NCBI RefSeq assembly: GCF_036320965.1 | Contig: NC_092286.1 | Coordinates: forward strand, 25,386,977-25,450,976 | Source of the DNA: Panulirus ornatus | Lineage: Eukaryota; Arthropoda; Malacostraca; Decapoda; Palinuridae | Direction of reading: 5' to 3' | DNA: 64,000 nucleotides | In this document: piece after piece, positions 59,601 through 61,830 of the stretch | How the letters are laid out: every line of letters begins with the position of its first letter | Numbering within the stretch: the first letter of the stretch is position 1 | Translations under genes and position numbers: made by a program | The notes under the pieces: model-generated | Database searches by the model: none | Told to the model about the DNA's origin: nothing | The model's input: only the letters and a program-made list of their open reading frames with translations

Positions 59601-60420
59601 CACACATGAGAGGTTGTTTCAAGAAGAGAATTCTTCCCTTTGATGACAGCCTATACCATCCATAGGTTTAGCTTATCTCAAATTATTAATCAGACATTGT
59701 ATAAATGTTATATTAATCAGACATAGTGTGAATGTTATATTAATCAGACATAGTGTAAATTTTATAGTTGACCATTGCTCTGTAGGCTTCACTAGGGTTC
59801 TTTCCTTTTTTACTGCTTAATGATATAAATGATCAAAAGTAAAATAAAGTTGTACTTGATTATCCTTTACCACCTAATATCCGGTTTGCCTTCCTAAATT
59901 CTTCCTTTTTGTCACTACTTATAACTTCTGTCTTCTTTACAGTAAAATTGCTTCTTAGATTCTGTAAAAACTTATATTTCATAGGTATTATAAATCAAGT
60001 CAGTACTTGTGGTGCATTCATTCAGGGATATTTTTCTGCTGCTTTTTGGTTGGACATGGGCTTTTGGAGTTTTCTCATGTACTTAATTATAATTTTAAAA
60101 CTTACAAGACATGTTTGTTCTTTTCATAAAATTGATGTCCTGATGTGAAATACCTTTTGAGGCAGTTAAATCAAAGTCTTTTATTTGTTTACTCTATTAT
60201 AGTTTCAGCGATCAATTTCATCTGTAAAAATGAAACTGAAGAGAGCCCTAGTCCATACCTCTGGGGAGCTGGCCTCTTGTATTCTGTATGCTACATGTTC
60301 TTTATATGCCTTGCCCTTTGATAATGACCTACCCTCTCTCCCCAACACCCCCAGCGATCCACAGGAGTCTCAGGAAGCTTCTAATCCTTTCGATGATGAG
60401 GAGGATCCACATAGTCAAAA
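1825..60420 (+). CDS. Synd: Syndapin/PACSIN gene, partial (10 coding exons seen)
   Basis: Overview of the only host gene I can support. Joined exons are 1909-1965, 2302-2458, 2600-2748, 6953-7144, 28013-28126, 30193-30305, 40450-40570, then 42007-42117 and/or 57274-57428, then 60355-60420. All have AG/GT borders and compatible phases. The product has an F-BAR domain (about residues 12-300), then a linker with one NPF motif. Syndapins bind and bend membrane as crescent dimers, and recruit dynamin and WASP through a C-terminal SH3 domain and EHD proteins through NPF motifs (family knowledge). Marker peptides seen: [35 protein letters not shown]. Through exon 10 the length is 374 complete codons without exon 8, or 411 with it. 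No SH3 exon is visible in the window. The 5' end is also incomplete because exon 1 starts at a 3' splice site. Confidence 0.93.
1831..1854 (+). promoter_or_regulatory. Seven-codon upstream ORF in the syndapin leader
   Basis: An ATG at 1831 opens a seven-codon frame (MKITTAE) that stops at TAG 1852-1854, 54 nt before the main start at 1909. It lies inside exon 1, so it is present in every transcript that uses this exon. Its context (TGC before ATG) is weaker than that of the main start. A translational role is inference only. Confidence 0.4.
2302..2458 (+). CDS. Synd: Syndapin exon 2: F-BAR helix 1 region
   Basis: Acceptor ATGCAG before 2302, donor GGGTGAGT from 2459, phase 0 in and 1 out. 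It encodes residues 20-71 starting [20 protein letters not shown] and continuing with [17 protein letters not shown]. This is the strongly conserved N-terminal F-BAR (FCH) stretch of PACSIN proteins, with the RTxKRxxDG and EKxYAKxL patterns. Read-through of the donor meets a stop at 2488-2490. Confidence 0.95.
2600..2748 (+). CDS. Synd: Syndapin exon 3: F-BAR core
   Basis: Acceptor CGTCAG before 2600, donor AAG|GTAAAA at 2749, phase 1 in and 0 out. It encodes residues 72-121, including [20 protein letters not shown] and [20 protein letters not shown]. The pattern YGTxExAW and the NVKxWxxxxFHK end are typical of syndapin. Intron 2 before it is only 141 bp, the shortest in the gene. The exon is too short and stop-bounded to be found as a long frame; phase and homology place it. 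Confidence 0.93.
2749..4080. other. Intron 3, left part
   Basis: AT-rich intron sequence. I see no exon, RNA gene or clear repeat here. The frame at 3380-3592 has no recognisable content and no splice context. Confidence 0.5.
4100..6410 (+). mobile_element. Decayed DIRS-like (tyrosine-recombinase) retrotransposon relic
   Basis: Short coding remnants follow one another in the order expected of a DIRS element. At 4542-4577 the + strand reads [12 protein letters not shown], and after a one-base frame change at 4577 it continues [12 protein letters not shown]. Together these resemble the DIRS reverse-transcriptase block (S-I/L-D-L-x-D-A followed by R-K-Y-L-x-F). About 1.2 kb further, 5781-5870 reads SMAKQY(stop)[16 protein letters not shown], resembling the N-terminal SxxxYxSAWxxF block of DIRS tyrosine recombinases. 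Many stops and frameshifts show it is dead. No terminal repeats were identified, so the ends are approximate. Confidence 0.45.
6411..6952. other. Intron 3, right part up to the exon 4 acceptor
   Basis: AT-rich sequence without a recognised gene or repeat, ending in a T-rich tract (TTTTC) and AG at 6951-6952. Confidence 0.5.
6953..7144 (+). CDS. Synd: Syndapin exon 4: F-BAR helices and wedge region
   Basis: Acceptor TTTTCAG before 6953, donor CAG|GTAAAG at 7145, phase 0 in and out (64 codons, residues 122-185). It begins [20 protein letters not shown] and includes [18 protein letters not shown] and [13 protein letters not shown]. The KPWAK and YHxACKxE patterns are diagnostic for PACSIN/syndapin. 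The end ([10 protein letters not shown]) corresponds to the loop before the next long helix. Confidence 0.95.
7145..7439. other. Start of intron 4
   Basis: AT-rich intron sequence; no feature recognised before the RTE copy that starts near 7440. Confidence 0.5.
7440..8700 (+). mobile_element. RTE-type LINE copy A, old, 5'-truncated, sense
   Basis: The translation runs from the reverse-transcriptase palm box ([19 protein letters not shown], near 7486) through the RTE C-terminal domain ([52 protein letters not shown]) to a 3'UTR. The catalytic FADD motif has become FAND. There are in-frame stops after KVKCF (near 7700), at VVPTI (near 7870) and at YVLK (near 8059), so it is dead. The 3'UTR has two tail-like modules (near 8419-8470 and 8640-8690) and ends in an AATAAA-like A-rich tail near 8700. 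It is more diverged than copies B and I. Confidence 0.85.
8701..9289. other. Intron 4 stretch without recognised features
   Basis: AT-rich sequence; I see nothing I can support as a gene, RNA or repeat family member. Confidence 0.45.
9290..10260 (+). repeat. Dispersed repeat family X, two adjacent copies
   Basis: Two similar modules lie side by side (about 9290-9610 and 9980-10260), each built from short imperfect units of the type ATTAGGTAGAAGTAGTAGG and each ending with a motif like TGTCAGAGATGTAGATAG. Between them (9640-9980) is a linker containing GGCTGTCTTTTCTTTCTGCC twice. The same linker and module recur near 17820-18330 and, inverted, near 49900-50400. The end motif resembles the C-terminal codons of a second RTE-like family (see 26590-27230), so this may be its 3' region. 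Confidence 0.6.
10560..11225 (+). mobile_element. Degenerate fragment of a second RTE-like LINE family (pre-RT region)
   Basis: Broken translations include [16 protein letters not shown] and [20 protein letters not shown], matching the region just before the RT domain of RTE elements (DExxxRWxxYFxxL, then EExxxAxxxxKxGKAxGxDGI). Stops and frameshifts are frequent. It belongs to a family different from copies A-M. Confidence 0.5.
11226..12199. other. Sequence between two RTE-like fragments
   Basis: AT-rich; nothing recognised. It may be a later insertion or the eroded fingers/palm part of the flanking element. Confidence 0.35.
12200..12800 (+). mobile_element. Degenerate RT palm fragment, second RTE-like family
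   Basis: Near 12310 a frame reads [20 protein letters not shown] then [16 protein letters not shown]. This resembles the (Y/F)ADDTVL box and the following K-x-N-x-x-K-S-K-V block of RTE reverse transcriptases. Stops interrupt it, and it is probably the continuation of the fragment at 10560-11225. Confidence 0.45.
12801..13868. other. Intron 4 stretch without recognised features
   Basis: AT-rich; nothing supported. Confidence 0.4.
13869..15186 (+). mobile_element. RTE-type LINE copy B, young, with 8-bp target duplication
   Basis: A 5'-truncated insertion whose remaining reading frame (13886-14977, 363 codons) is fully open. It starts inside the RT domain ([20 protein letters not shown]) and includes [14 protein letters not shown], the catalytic FADDTALV box near residue 110, FRYLGVDL, and the RTE C-terminal domain ([38 protein letters not shown]). 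The 3'UTR is the short type and ends in TATAATA plus a run of A. The 8-mer TCCTGTAT occurs at 13869-13876 and again right after the A-run at 15179-15186, a good target-site duplication; its 3' part overlaps element sequence (TGTATGTAG) as microhomology. An intact frame and a visible duplication suggest a recent insertion. Confidence 0.9.
15187..17819. other. Intron 4 stretch without recognised features
   Basis: AT-rich sequence with several short chance frames (15857-16272, 16844-17120, 17262-17570) rich in Phe, Ile and Leu. None has a family signature, splice context or conserved motif that I recognise. Confidence 0.4.
17820..18330 (+). repeat. Dispersed repeat family X, third copy
   Basis: Same order as at 9640-10260: a linker with GCTGTCTTTTCTTTCTGCC (near 17932), then ATTTAGGTAGAAGTGTTAGG-type short units, then a GCATCAGAGCTATAGATAG end. 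This independent copy defines the family's internal order. Confidence 0.6.
18358..18783 (-). pseudogene. Tigger/pogo-like transposase fragment (CENP-B-type DNA-binding region)
   Basis: A 141-codon frame on the minus strand contains [19 protein letters not shown], a helix-turn-helix start like the G-x-STxRxI of Tigger/pogo/jerky proteins. A second helical block follows, [20 protein letters not shown] then [18 protein letters not shown], matching the CENP-B-type second DNA-binding unit (xKASxGWxxRFKxRH). The DDE catalytic domain is not visible, and no terminal inverted repeats were found, so this is a decayed DNA-transposon fragment. A domesticated gene is unlikely because it is truncated inside a host intron. 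Confidence 0.6.
18790..22747. other. Intron 4 stretch, mostly unassigned
   Basis: AT-rich, with a (TA)n microsatellite at about 19387-19412. No exon, RNA gene or repeat family recognised; short frames here look like chance. Confidence 0.4.
19387..19412. repeat. (TA)n microsatellite
   Basis: Plain TA alternation of about 26 bp within intron 4. Confidence 0.9.
22748..23690. mobile_element. Probable solo LTR
   Basis: A 943-bp block starts TGTTACGAA and ends with the exact inverse TTCGTAACA. TG...CA ends with a short perfect inverted repeat are the signature of retroviral-type LTRs. The interior is noticeably more GC-rich than its surroundings and contains two ATTGG (inverted CCAAT) boxes at 23301 and 23342. 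No second copy, primer-binding site or internal coding region follows, hence solo. I see no convincing target duplication (TCTTA left, AGTGT right). A DNA transposon with 9-bp terminal inverted repeats is the alternative. Confidence 0.5.
23691..26589. other. Intron 4 stretch without recognised features
   Basis: AT-rich; nothing supported. Confidence 0.4.
26590..27230 (+). mobile_element. Second RTE-like LINE family: RT fragment joined to C-terminus
   Basis: From 26614 the frame reads [20 protein letters not shown] then MMLPWLF, matching RT motifs [13 protein letters not shown] of RTE elements. After a 43-bp tandem duplication (26748-26833) the C-terminal domain follows in pieces ([13 protein letters not shown], then [13 protein letters not shown] codons) ending in GVRDVDR and a stop near 27217. 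The central RT part, including the catalytic aspartates, is missing. The end resembles the end of repeat family X. Confidence 0.6.
26748..26833. repeat. 43-bp perfect tandem duplication
   Basis: A 43-bp unit beginning GAAAAGGGGTGCAGAG occurs twice head to tail (26748-26790, 26791-26833) within the RTE-like fragment. Confidence 0.9.
27231..28012. other. End of intron 4
   Basis: AT-rich intron sequence leading to the exon 5 acceptor CTTTTTACAG at 28003-28012. No other feature seen. Confidence 0.5.
28013..28126 (+). CDS. Synd: Syndapin exon 5: F-BAR long helix
   Basis: Acceptor TTTTTACAG, donor GAG|GTTAGT, phase 0 in and out (38 codons, residues 186-223). It reads [20 protein letters not shown] and ends FNPKYIE. 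The KKLQDxVxKxKxEVxxxxxKYExxLKE pattern is the PACSIN F-BAR helix. Intron 4 before it is about 20.9 kb, the largest in the window. Confidence 0.95.
28127..29329. other. Intron 5, left part
   Basis: AT-rich. A frame at 28384-28623 has a charged C-terminal half, but I recognise no family and see no convincing splice sites, so it is not called. Confidence 0.4.
29586..29810 (+). repeat. Dispersed repeat family Y
   Basis: This stretch (AGACCCACCATTTGTAAAC at its start; AATTAGAGGGAATAGGCAAA and GATAAATGGATACTTAGTTT in the middle) recurs inverted at about 39909-40103, where it interrupts an RTE copy. It may extend left to about 29330, but that part has no second copy here. Its identity is unknown. 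Confidence 0.6.
30193..30305 (+). CDS. Synd: Syndapin exon 6: F-BAR
   Basis: Acceptor TTTTTCAG, donor AAG|GTAAAC, phase 0 in and 2 out (residues 224-261). It reads [20 protein letters not shown] and [17 protein letters not shown]. The pattern VFExxQxxExKRLxFxKxxLxxxxKxLxxS matches PACSIN. Confidence 0.94.
30530..31110 (+). mobile_element. Old RTE-like C-terminal and 3'UTR fragment, sense
   Basis: The start (AGGGTGGATGTGTTGGAAAT) matches the [10 protein letters not shown] block of copies A and B. The end carries the GAACCGAGGCACTTGA and TGCATTATACGTAATGGCTA segments seen in the 3'UTR of copy A. The coding part is shifted and broken. Confidence 0.65.
31113..31200 (-). mobile_element. Short RTE-derived element, fragment S1
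   Basis: The + strand reads a T-run, then TTTGCCATTTCCTGTGTTAG, then AAGAACAGAGGCCTGAGCC. These are the tail and middle of the short element defined at 63341-63900, here diverged and missing the head. Confidence 0.7.
31230..31355 (-). repeat. RTE tail fragment plus CA/TA microsatellite
   Basis: 31236-31300 is a diverged RTE 3' tail (CTGTTTCCCATGTCACCGAG, then GGGAAACAGATGAAGAATGG). It is followed by (CA)n and short (TA)n at about 31313-31356, next to the tail of copy C. Confidence 0.6.
31361..34283 (-). mobile_element. RTE-type LINE copy C, antisense, nearly 3 kb
   Basis: Read on the minus strand from 34283 down: endonuclease C-terminus ([23 protein letters not shown] with the conserved SDH), a basic linker ([20 protein letters not shown]), RT N-terminus ([28 protein letters not shown]), RT palm ([28 protein letters not shown]), C-terminal domain ([27 protein letters not shown]), long 3'UTR and a TAAA-rich tail at 31361. 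Breaks are few: frame changes near 33485, 33117, 32990, 32430 and 32250. It lacks the 5'UTR and endonuclease N-terminus. It borders a (TA)n tract at both ends. Confidence 0.92.
34284..34330. repeat. (TA)n microsatellite between RTE copies C and D
   Basis: About 47 bp of uninterrupted TA alternation, directly abutting the 5' end of copy C and the T-run (3' tail) of copy D. Confidence 0.95.
34331..34536 (-). mobile_element. RTE copy D: 3'-end fragment, short-3'UTR type
   Basis: A T-run, then the tail module, then the short-type 3'UTR (the ACACAGC join just before TTTCCATGG that is also seen in copies B and I), then the last codons, truncated at GGTATAC. About 205 bp long, it is a severely 5'-truncated antisense insertion. 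Confidence 0.85.
34549..37336 (-). mobile_element. RTE-type LINE copy E, antisense, interrupted by a short element
   Basis: Minus-strand reading from 37336: endonuclease end at GATAATGATC (the SDHYL codons), linker ([13 protein letters not shown]), RT ([44 protein letters not shown]), C-terminal domain and long 3'UTR, to a T-rich tail at 34549. The RT segment 36370-35714 is open for 218 codons; elsewhere frames are broken. A deletion near 36490 removes RT codons. Positions 35257-35412 are a short element inserted in opposite orientation (S2). ACATATATATT occurs at both borders (34537-34547 and 37335-37345), a candidate target-site duplication. Confidence 0.9.
35257..35412 (+). mobile_element. 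Short RTE-derived element S2, nested in copy E
   Basis: The + strand reads from GGAAATCCTCCCCTCTCG through a T-run, CCAAAAGAAGGAACAGAG, CCCAGTCCTCTGTTCTTAAC, to the tail GCTACCTCGCTAATTCGGG and GAATAGTTTGAAAGAAAG. The head is missing. It replaces about 17 bp of the RTE sequence between GCGTGGTTGAG and AGAGAGATG (sense strand of E), so it inserted after copy E. Confidence 0.85.
37346..38500. mobile_element. RTE copy F/K: single insertion with a 5' inversion
   Basis: 37346-37916 is antisense: tail, long 3'UTR and the last ~20 codons, ending at CATCTT. From 37917 the sequence switches strand and runs sense from the very 5' start of the element (ATCCCTGGGGATAGGGGAG), through a ~180-bp leader, into the endonuclease N-terminus near 38105 ([27 protein letters not shown] with the conserved Glu, [11 protein letters not shown] with the GDxNA motif), stopping at 38500. 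Two in-frame TGA codons lie near 38292 and 38366. This order is what twin priming produces in LINE insertions. It is the only place here that shows the RTE 5' leader joined to recognisable endonuclease without heavy decay. Confidence 0.8.
38501..39836 (-). mobile_element. RTE-type LINE copy H, antisense, older subfamily
   Basis: Starts with an (AT)n/(TTTA)n-rich tail and the GTCGCTGTCTCCCGTGTTAG module, then a 3'UTR. Part of the C-terminal domain is replaced near 38938-38967 by a TA/TTA-rich stretch. Then come RT motifs on the minus strand ([39 protein letters not shown]), truncated near 39836. The variants LSEKLQK and QEESQLL link it to copy A rather than to B, C, E and I. Confidence 0.85.
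39837..40434 (-). mobile_element. Old RTE copy M, interrupted by repeat Y, ending at the exon 7 acceptor
   Basis: 39837-39908 and 40104-40392 match the C-terminal and RT-palm codons of copies H and C in antisense (GTATCTAAAACACTTTCTCC, AATAACCTTGCTCTTATTCA). 40393-40434 matches a different part, the 3'UTR (CTCTAGGTGTCATGTGTAAT, GCACTGAAACCACAG), so it is a rearranged or second fragment. Repeat Y lies between them at about 39909-40103. Confidence 0.75.
39909..40103 (-). repeat. Dispersed repeat family Y, second copy, nested in RTE copy M
   Basis: Reverse complement of 29604-29805 with moderate divergence (shared TTTGCCTATTCCCTCTAATT and AAACTAAGTATCCATTTATC). The flanking RTE sequence is continuous across it, so Y inserted into an existing RTE copy. 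Confidence 0.7.
40450..40570 (+). CDS. Synd: Syndapin exon 7: F-BAR end
   Basis: Acceptor CTTTTTTTTTCAG, donor GAG|GTATGT, phase 2 in and 0 out (residues 261-301). It encodes [20 protein letters not shown] and [20 protein letters not shown]. The DLxWWxxNHGxxMxMNWPxFEE signature is nearly invariant in PACSIN proteins. The pyrimidine tract is only 14 bp from RTE-derived sequence. Confidence 0.95.
40571..42006. other. Intron 7
   Basis: AT-rich, 1.4 kb, repeat-poor compared with introns 6 and 8. No other feature recognised. Confidence 0.5.
42007..42117 (+). CDS. Synd: Syndapin exon 8: F-BAR exit, alternative version a
   Basis: Acceptor GTGTGTGCAG, weak donor CCA|GTAATA, phase 0 in and 0 out (37 codons). 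It begins [20 protein letters not shown] and ends [14 protein letters not shown]. It follows MNWPSFEE directly and matches the family's F-BAR exit (E-Y/W-S/T...ITL). Exon 9 begins with a similar sequence, so the two look like alternatives. The GTAATA donor is the least consensus-like in the gene, fitting regulated splicing. Read-through gives about 14 extra codons and a TGA at 42160-42162. Confidence 0.88.
42118..43910. other. Intron 8, left part
   Basis: AT-rich; no feature recognised. Confidence 0.45.
43911..44418. repeat. 258-bp tandem duplication ending in long (TC)n tracts
   Basis: The unit from 43911 (TTGTCCTGTTTGGGAAAAAA) to 44168 is repeated almost identically from 44169 to 44418. 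Each copy ends with GTGTGTGCATTC followed by a long (TC)n microsatellite (about 44095-44168 and 44353-44418). Confidence 0.95.
44419..44688. other. Short unassigned stretch before the CR1-like element
   Basis: AT-rich, no recognised feature. Confidence 0.4.
44689..46850 (+). mobile_element. CR1/L2-like LINE with SGNH-esterase-type ORF1, broken
   Basis: 44689-45090 encodes a proline-rich stretch ([20 protein letters not shown]) containing a (CA)n expansion at about 44917-44973. From 45129 an open frame reads [17 protein letters not shown], then [23 protein letters not shown] plus VxNxGSxDI is the SGNH-hydrolase pattern found in ORF1 of CR1/L2-type LINEs. From 45735 an endonuclease start follows ([38 protein letters not shown]), continuing with stops to about 46400 ([20 protein letters not shown]). 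46400-46850 has only weak traces. It is dead: several stops, no RT domain visible. Confidence 0.65.
46900..47310 (-). mobile_element. LINE fragment: region after the RT domain, antisense
   Basis: The minus strand reads, in shifting frames, [19 protein letters not shown] then [20 protein letters not shown]. This resembles the KAFRLINSP...[17 protein letters not shown] block after the RT domain of CR1/Jockey-type LINEs of arthropods. It is oriented opposite to the CR1-like element just left of it, so it is a separate insertion. Confidence 0.6.
47311..48499. other. Intron 8 stretch with a (CA)n microsatellite
   Basis: Unassigned AT-rich sequence. 47792-47843 is a (CA)n tract. Confidence 0.5.
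47792..47843. repeat. (CA)n microsatellite
   Basis: About 50 bp of CA alternation in intron 8. Confidence 0.95.
48500..49795 (-). mobile_element. RTE-type LINE copy G, antisense, internally deleted
   Basis: Tail with CCCATGTTAGCAAGGTAGC at about 48530, 3'UTR and broken C-terminal domain. RT codons follow on the minus strand ([34 protein letters not shown]). Near 49512 the RT part (CACACATGCAACATACC) is joined to linker codons far upstream ([14 protein letters not shown]), so most of the RT domain is deleted. A short element tail (S4, 49662-49722) sits inside the linker part. Strongly diverged, probably an old copy. Confidence 0.75.
49662..49722 (-). mobile_element. Short RTE-derived element, fragment S4, nested in copy G
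   Basis: T-run, CATACTATTCGCTATTTCCC, GCGATAGCAAGGTAGCG and TTAAGAACA: only the tail of the short element, antisense. RTE linker codons resume right after it, with about 30 bp missing. Confidence 0.8.
49900..50400 (-). repeat. Dispersed repeat family X, inverted copy
   Basis: The + strand starts with CTATCTGACACCTGTTACC, passes through several CCTAATGTTCC-type units (50090-50200) and ends with AAAGATAGCTACATGAATC near 50390. This is the reverse order and complement of the copies at 9290-10260 and 17820-18330. Confidence 0.6.
50560..51517 (-). mobile_element. RTE-type LINE copy I, young, antisense, short-3'UTR type
   Basis: A T-run of about 40 (50560-50600) precedes the tail module, a short 3'UTR and an open frame 51501-50785 (238 codons). 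It runs from the codons after the FADD box ([20 protein letters not shown]) to the end ([14 protein letters not shown]), without stops. It differs from copy B by only a few residues over the shared part (for example SADG for AADG, RIL for KIL). 5' truncation is at CTGCAGTTTCT. The long A-tail and open frame point to recent insertion. Confidence 0.9.
51518..55261. other. Intron 8 stretch, unassigned
   Basis: 3.7 kb of AT-rich sequence. A frame at 52480-52812 has no recognisable domain and no clear splice sites. I see no repeat family member here. Confidence 0.4.
55262..55400 (-). mobile_element. Short RTE-derived element S5, head truncated
   Basis: The + strand reads a T-run, CATACTATTCGCCATATCCC, GCATCAGCGAGGTAGCG, AAGAACAGAGGACTGGGCC, then CTTTTGGAAAAAAAAAC. 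Antisense tail-to-middle of the short element; its truncated 5' end abuts an RTE coding fragment at 55401. Confidence 0.85.
55401..55535 (+). mobile_element. RTE coding fragment J, joined to S5 and to repeat X
   Basis: 135 bp of RTE C-terminal coding sequence ([20 protein letters not shown], then [20 protein letters not shown]) without 3'UTR or tail, ending inside the coding region. On its right, 55536-55640 matches repeat family X (as at 50317-50400). The fragment is nearly identical to copies B and I, so the junction is recent. Confidence 0.85.
55725..55800 (+). mobile_element. Isolated RTE tail fragment
   Basis: GCCTGTTTCCTTGCGCTACC, CTCGCTAACGTGGGAGACAG and CGACAAAGCAAAATGAATG: the RTE 3' tail module alone, sense. 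Confidence 0.8.
56040..56520 (-). mobile_element. Jockey-like LINE fragment, antisense
   Basis: The minus strand reads [20 protein letters not shown] and, further on, [20 protein letters not shown] then [18 protein letters not shown]. This corresponds to the palm/thumb end of Jockey-group LINEs (LGVxxDxxLxFxxH, then LQxxQNxALRxxxG, then LPVxxHxxMLxxQ). Broken by stops. Confidence 0.6.
56521..57273. other. End of intron 8
   Basis: AT-rich, ending in the exon 9 acceptor CCTTTCACACAG (57262-57273). No other feature seen. Confidence 0.5.
57274..57428 (+). CDS. Synd: Syndapin exon 9: F-BAR exit, alternative version b, and linker
   Basis: Acceptor CCTTTCACACAG, donor CAG|GTATGT, phase 0 in and 2 out. 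It begins [20 protein letters not shown] and continues [13 protein letters not shown], then a Ser/Thr/Asn-rich linker ([15 protein letters not shown]). The start parallels exon 8 (E-Y-S/T...I-S-x-K...ITL) and also the vertebrate PACSIN exit (E-W-S-x-D-L...TLT). It can be spliced in frame after exon 7 or after exon 8. Joining both would repeat the F-BAR exit, so exclusive use is more likely (inference). Confidence 0.88.
57429..58309. other. Intron 9, left part
   Basis: AT-rich; nothing recognised. Confidence 0.45.
58310..58490 (+). mobile_element. Old RTE 3'UTR and tail, sense
   Basis: GTTTGAGTGCATTATACATG, then GTGAGTGAATGAAATC, then the tail-like CCTCACTGATGCAGGAAATA and an A-rich end. It matches the 3'UTR of copies A and 30530-31110. 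It is followed immediately by an RTE 5' leader. Confidence 0.6.
58495..59480 (+). mobile_element. Old RTE 5' leader and endonuclease fragment, sense
   Basis: 58500-58640 aligns with the leader seen at 37917-38095 (GGTCGACTAATAGACAGG, GAAACAGAGGAAGGTGCC). 58660-59390 encodes degenerate endonuclease: [14 protein letters not shown] (the LDVxxLSETKL block with the catalytic Glu changed), [39 protein letters not shown] and [11 protein letters not shown] (the conserved SDH). Multiple stops. It confirms the leader-to-endonuclease order of this LINE family. Confidence 0.65.
59481..60354. other. End of intron 9, with a second strong acceptor
   Basis: AT-rich. A good acceptor (ACTCTATTATAG) ends at 60202. 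Splicing exon 9 to it gives a stop at 60224-60226 within eight codons. A phase-0 partner such as exon 8 would stay open from it through 60420. The acceptor at 60354 has a C-rich tract (ACCCTCTCTCCCC). Confidence 0.5.
60355..60420 (+). CDS. Synd: Syndapin exon 10: NPF-containing linker
   Basis: Acceptor AACACCCCCAG, donor AAAA|GTGAGG, phase 2 in and 2 out. It reads [19 protein letters not shown] then HSQ. NPF followed by acidic residues is the EHD-binding motif of syndapins, which couples them to endocytic recycling (family knowledge). The start was chosen because it is the only acceptor with a good pyrimidine tract that keeps the exon 9 frame. If the donor is not used the frame reads K then TGA at 60422-60424, giving a protein without SH3. 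Confidence 0.8.
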
Positions 60421-60424
60421 GTGA

Positions 60425-60845
60425 GGGAGTAATTTTGCCTCGGTTGGGGTTGATGGCACTTGGACAAAGTTTATACAGTGCTCATATAGTTGAAACTGCA
60501 TTGTGAATGTACAAGGTTTTGCAAGAAAAAAGAAAGACAAGCTTTGCTTTTCCTTCTTGGCTTTCAATAAAATGTTTCTCATAGCTTTATAAAGCAAGTA
60601 ATTTAGCTTAAGTTTATATTGGTGAATTTACCAAGTACCATCACCCTGACTTAGACAAGAACCATGCTTATTGAATGCACTCTGTATTAACTGGAAGTAG
60701 TTATAAGTCAATGAACTCTGCATGGATGGATCTCCCAGACATTGCAGAGTTTTGAATATGGTCATGTTAACATTGTTTTATACACTAAAAATGTTGCATG
60801 CACAGTTGTACCTAATAAAGTAGATTGTTTCATGGGTTTTGTGTA
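60425..60845 (+). promoter_or_regulatory. Possible alternative 3'UTR with two poly(A) signals
   Basis: After the TGA at 60422-60424 there are AATAAA at 60566-60571 and AATAAA at 60814-60819. The second is followed by the T/G-rich GGGTTTTGTGTATTC (60834-60848), as expected for a cleavage element. This would end an SH3-less transcript. In an SH3-containing transcript the same bases are the start of intron 10. Confidence 0.45.
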
Positions 60846-61033
60846 TTCACATGGTTTTGTCTTAGAAACTGTCGTGCATGCTGCTTATTTTTTCCTTTAC
60901 TAGACTTTCAGATGAAATGACATTCTTCTCAGTTTACCCACCTGGATAACTAGACCATCTTTTATCTATTCTGTCTTCGTTGACTCTGTTCCCATTCATA
61001 AGTTGGATGAGATGCCTTTTTTTTTTTTTTTAG

Positions 61034-61830
61034 CTGTGGCTGTTTTATGGGAATTGATATACAGAACTGGGTATTTAGCCCCACTTTCACAGTATGGCAA
61101 AGGACACACCTCTTTCTCAGCTCACCTCAGGTTCTTGAAGGTGTATTTGATGTCCAGTACCATGATGAATTGGTAAATAAAGATATTTGGTGGAAGACCA
61201 AAATCAGTACAAGAAAGTATAGAATGTACACTCCTCCACCCTTACGGGGTGATATGCTTCCCACAGCTTCATTGTTGGTGACCAGCTCTTTAAAAGTTTA
61301 ACCACAAATAAGCCAGTACAGTGAATTTCTTTGAAGATGAACAGTATGAAAGTAGGTAGTGCAGTGTCACCAGCTGTTGGTGATGAGGAAAGAAAATTTA
61401 TGCAATTTCTTCAGACAGAAAAAAGTTTACTCGGAATTTTCACCATTGTCATAGTTTTCAAAGAACCATTAATTGAAGTATTTATAACTACACAGAGCTG
61501 AAACCTCATACTAGTGGTTCATTTGAATCAAATCTGAAAAAACTTGGAAACAAAATCACTTGTTATATTTCCCACTAATCAAAATCACTTGCTATATTTA
61601 CCACTAATCTTACCCTCTGAATTAGAATATCATCAGCAGCTGCAGCAGCACCATTGTGATAATGGGTCCAGCTATGTCTTTAATTTTGACAAAGCTTCAG
61701 AAACTTTACCTGCCCTGGAACCATATTGTACAAATCCACAACAACCAGAGTTATGAACAGTGATTATGATATGGAGGAAAATGAATTTGTCTATAATTTG
61801 CCTTCATGTTCAAAAGGTGAGCCCTTTACA
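61034..61830 (+). pseudogene. Decayed coding fragment, possibly from an Ect2-like RhoGEF
   Basis: Three open pieces lie close together: 61047-61301, 61337-61501 and 61544-61756; the last two share a frame. The middle one contains RKFMQFLQTEKSLLGIFTIV then IVFKEPLIE, which resembles the first helix of a DH (Dbl homology) domain of the Ect2/pebble type (LxxTExxYVxILxTIxxLFKxPLEE). The first piece contains YRMYTPPPLRG, weakly like the segment before an Ect2 BRCT repeat. The third (SELEYHQQLQQHHCDNGSSY) I do not recognise. Stops and missing domains indicate a pseudogene fragment; the assignment is from memory and tentative. Confidence 0.3.

Noticed and set aside
61757..61819. DYDMEENEF as a possible SH3 start followed by donor AAG|GTGAGC
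   Set aside because: Lacks the ALYDY and later SH3 motifs, and the phase and upstream acceptor do not fit exon 10.
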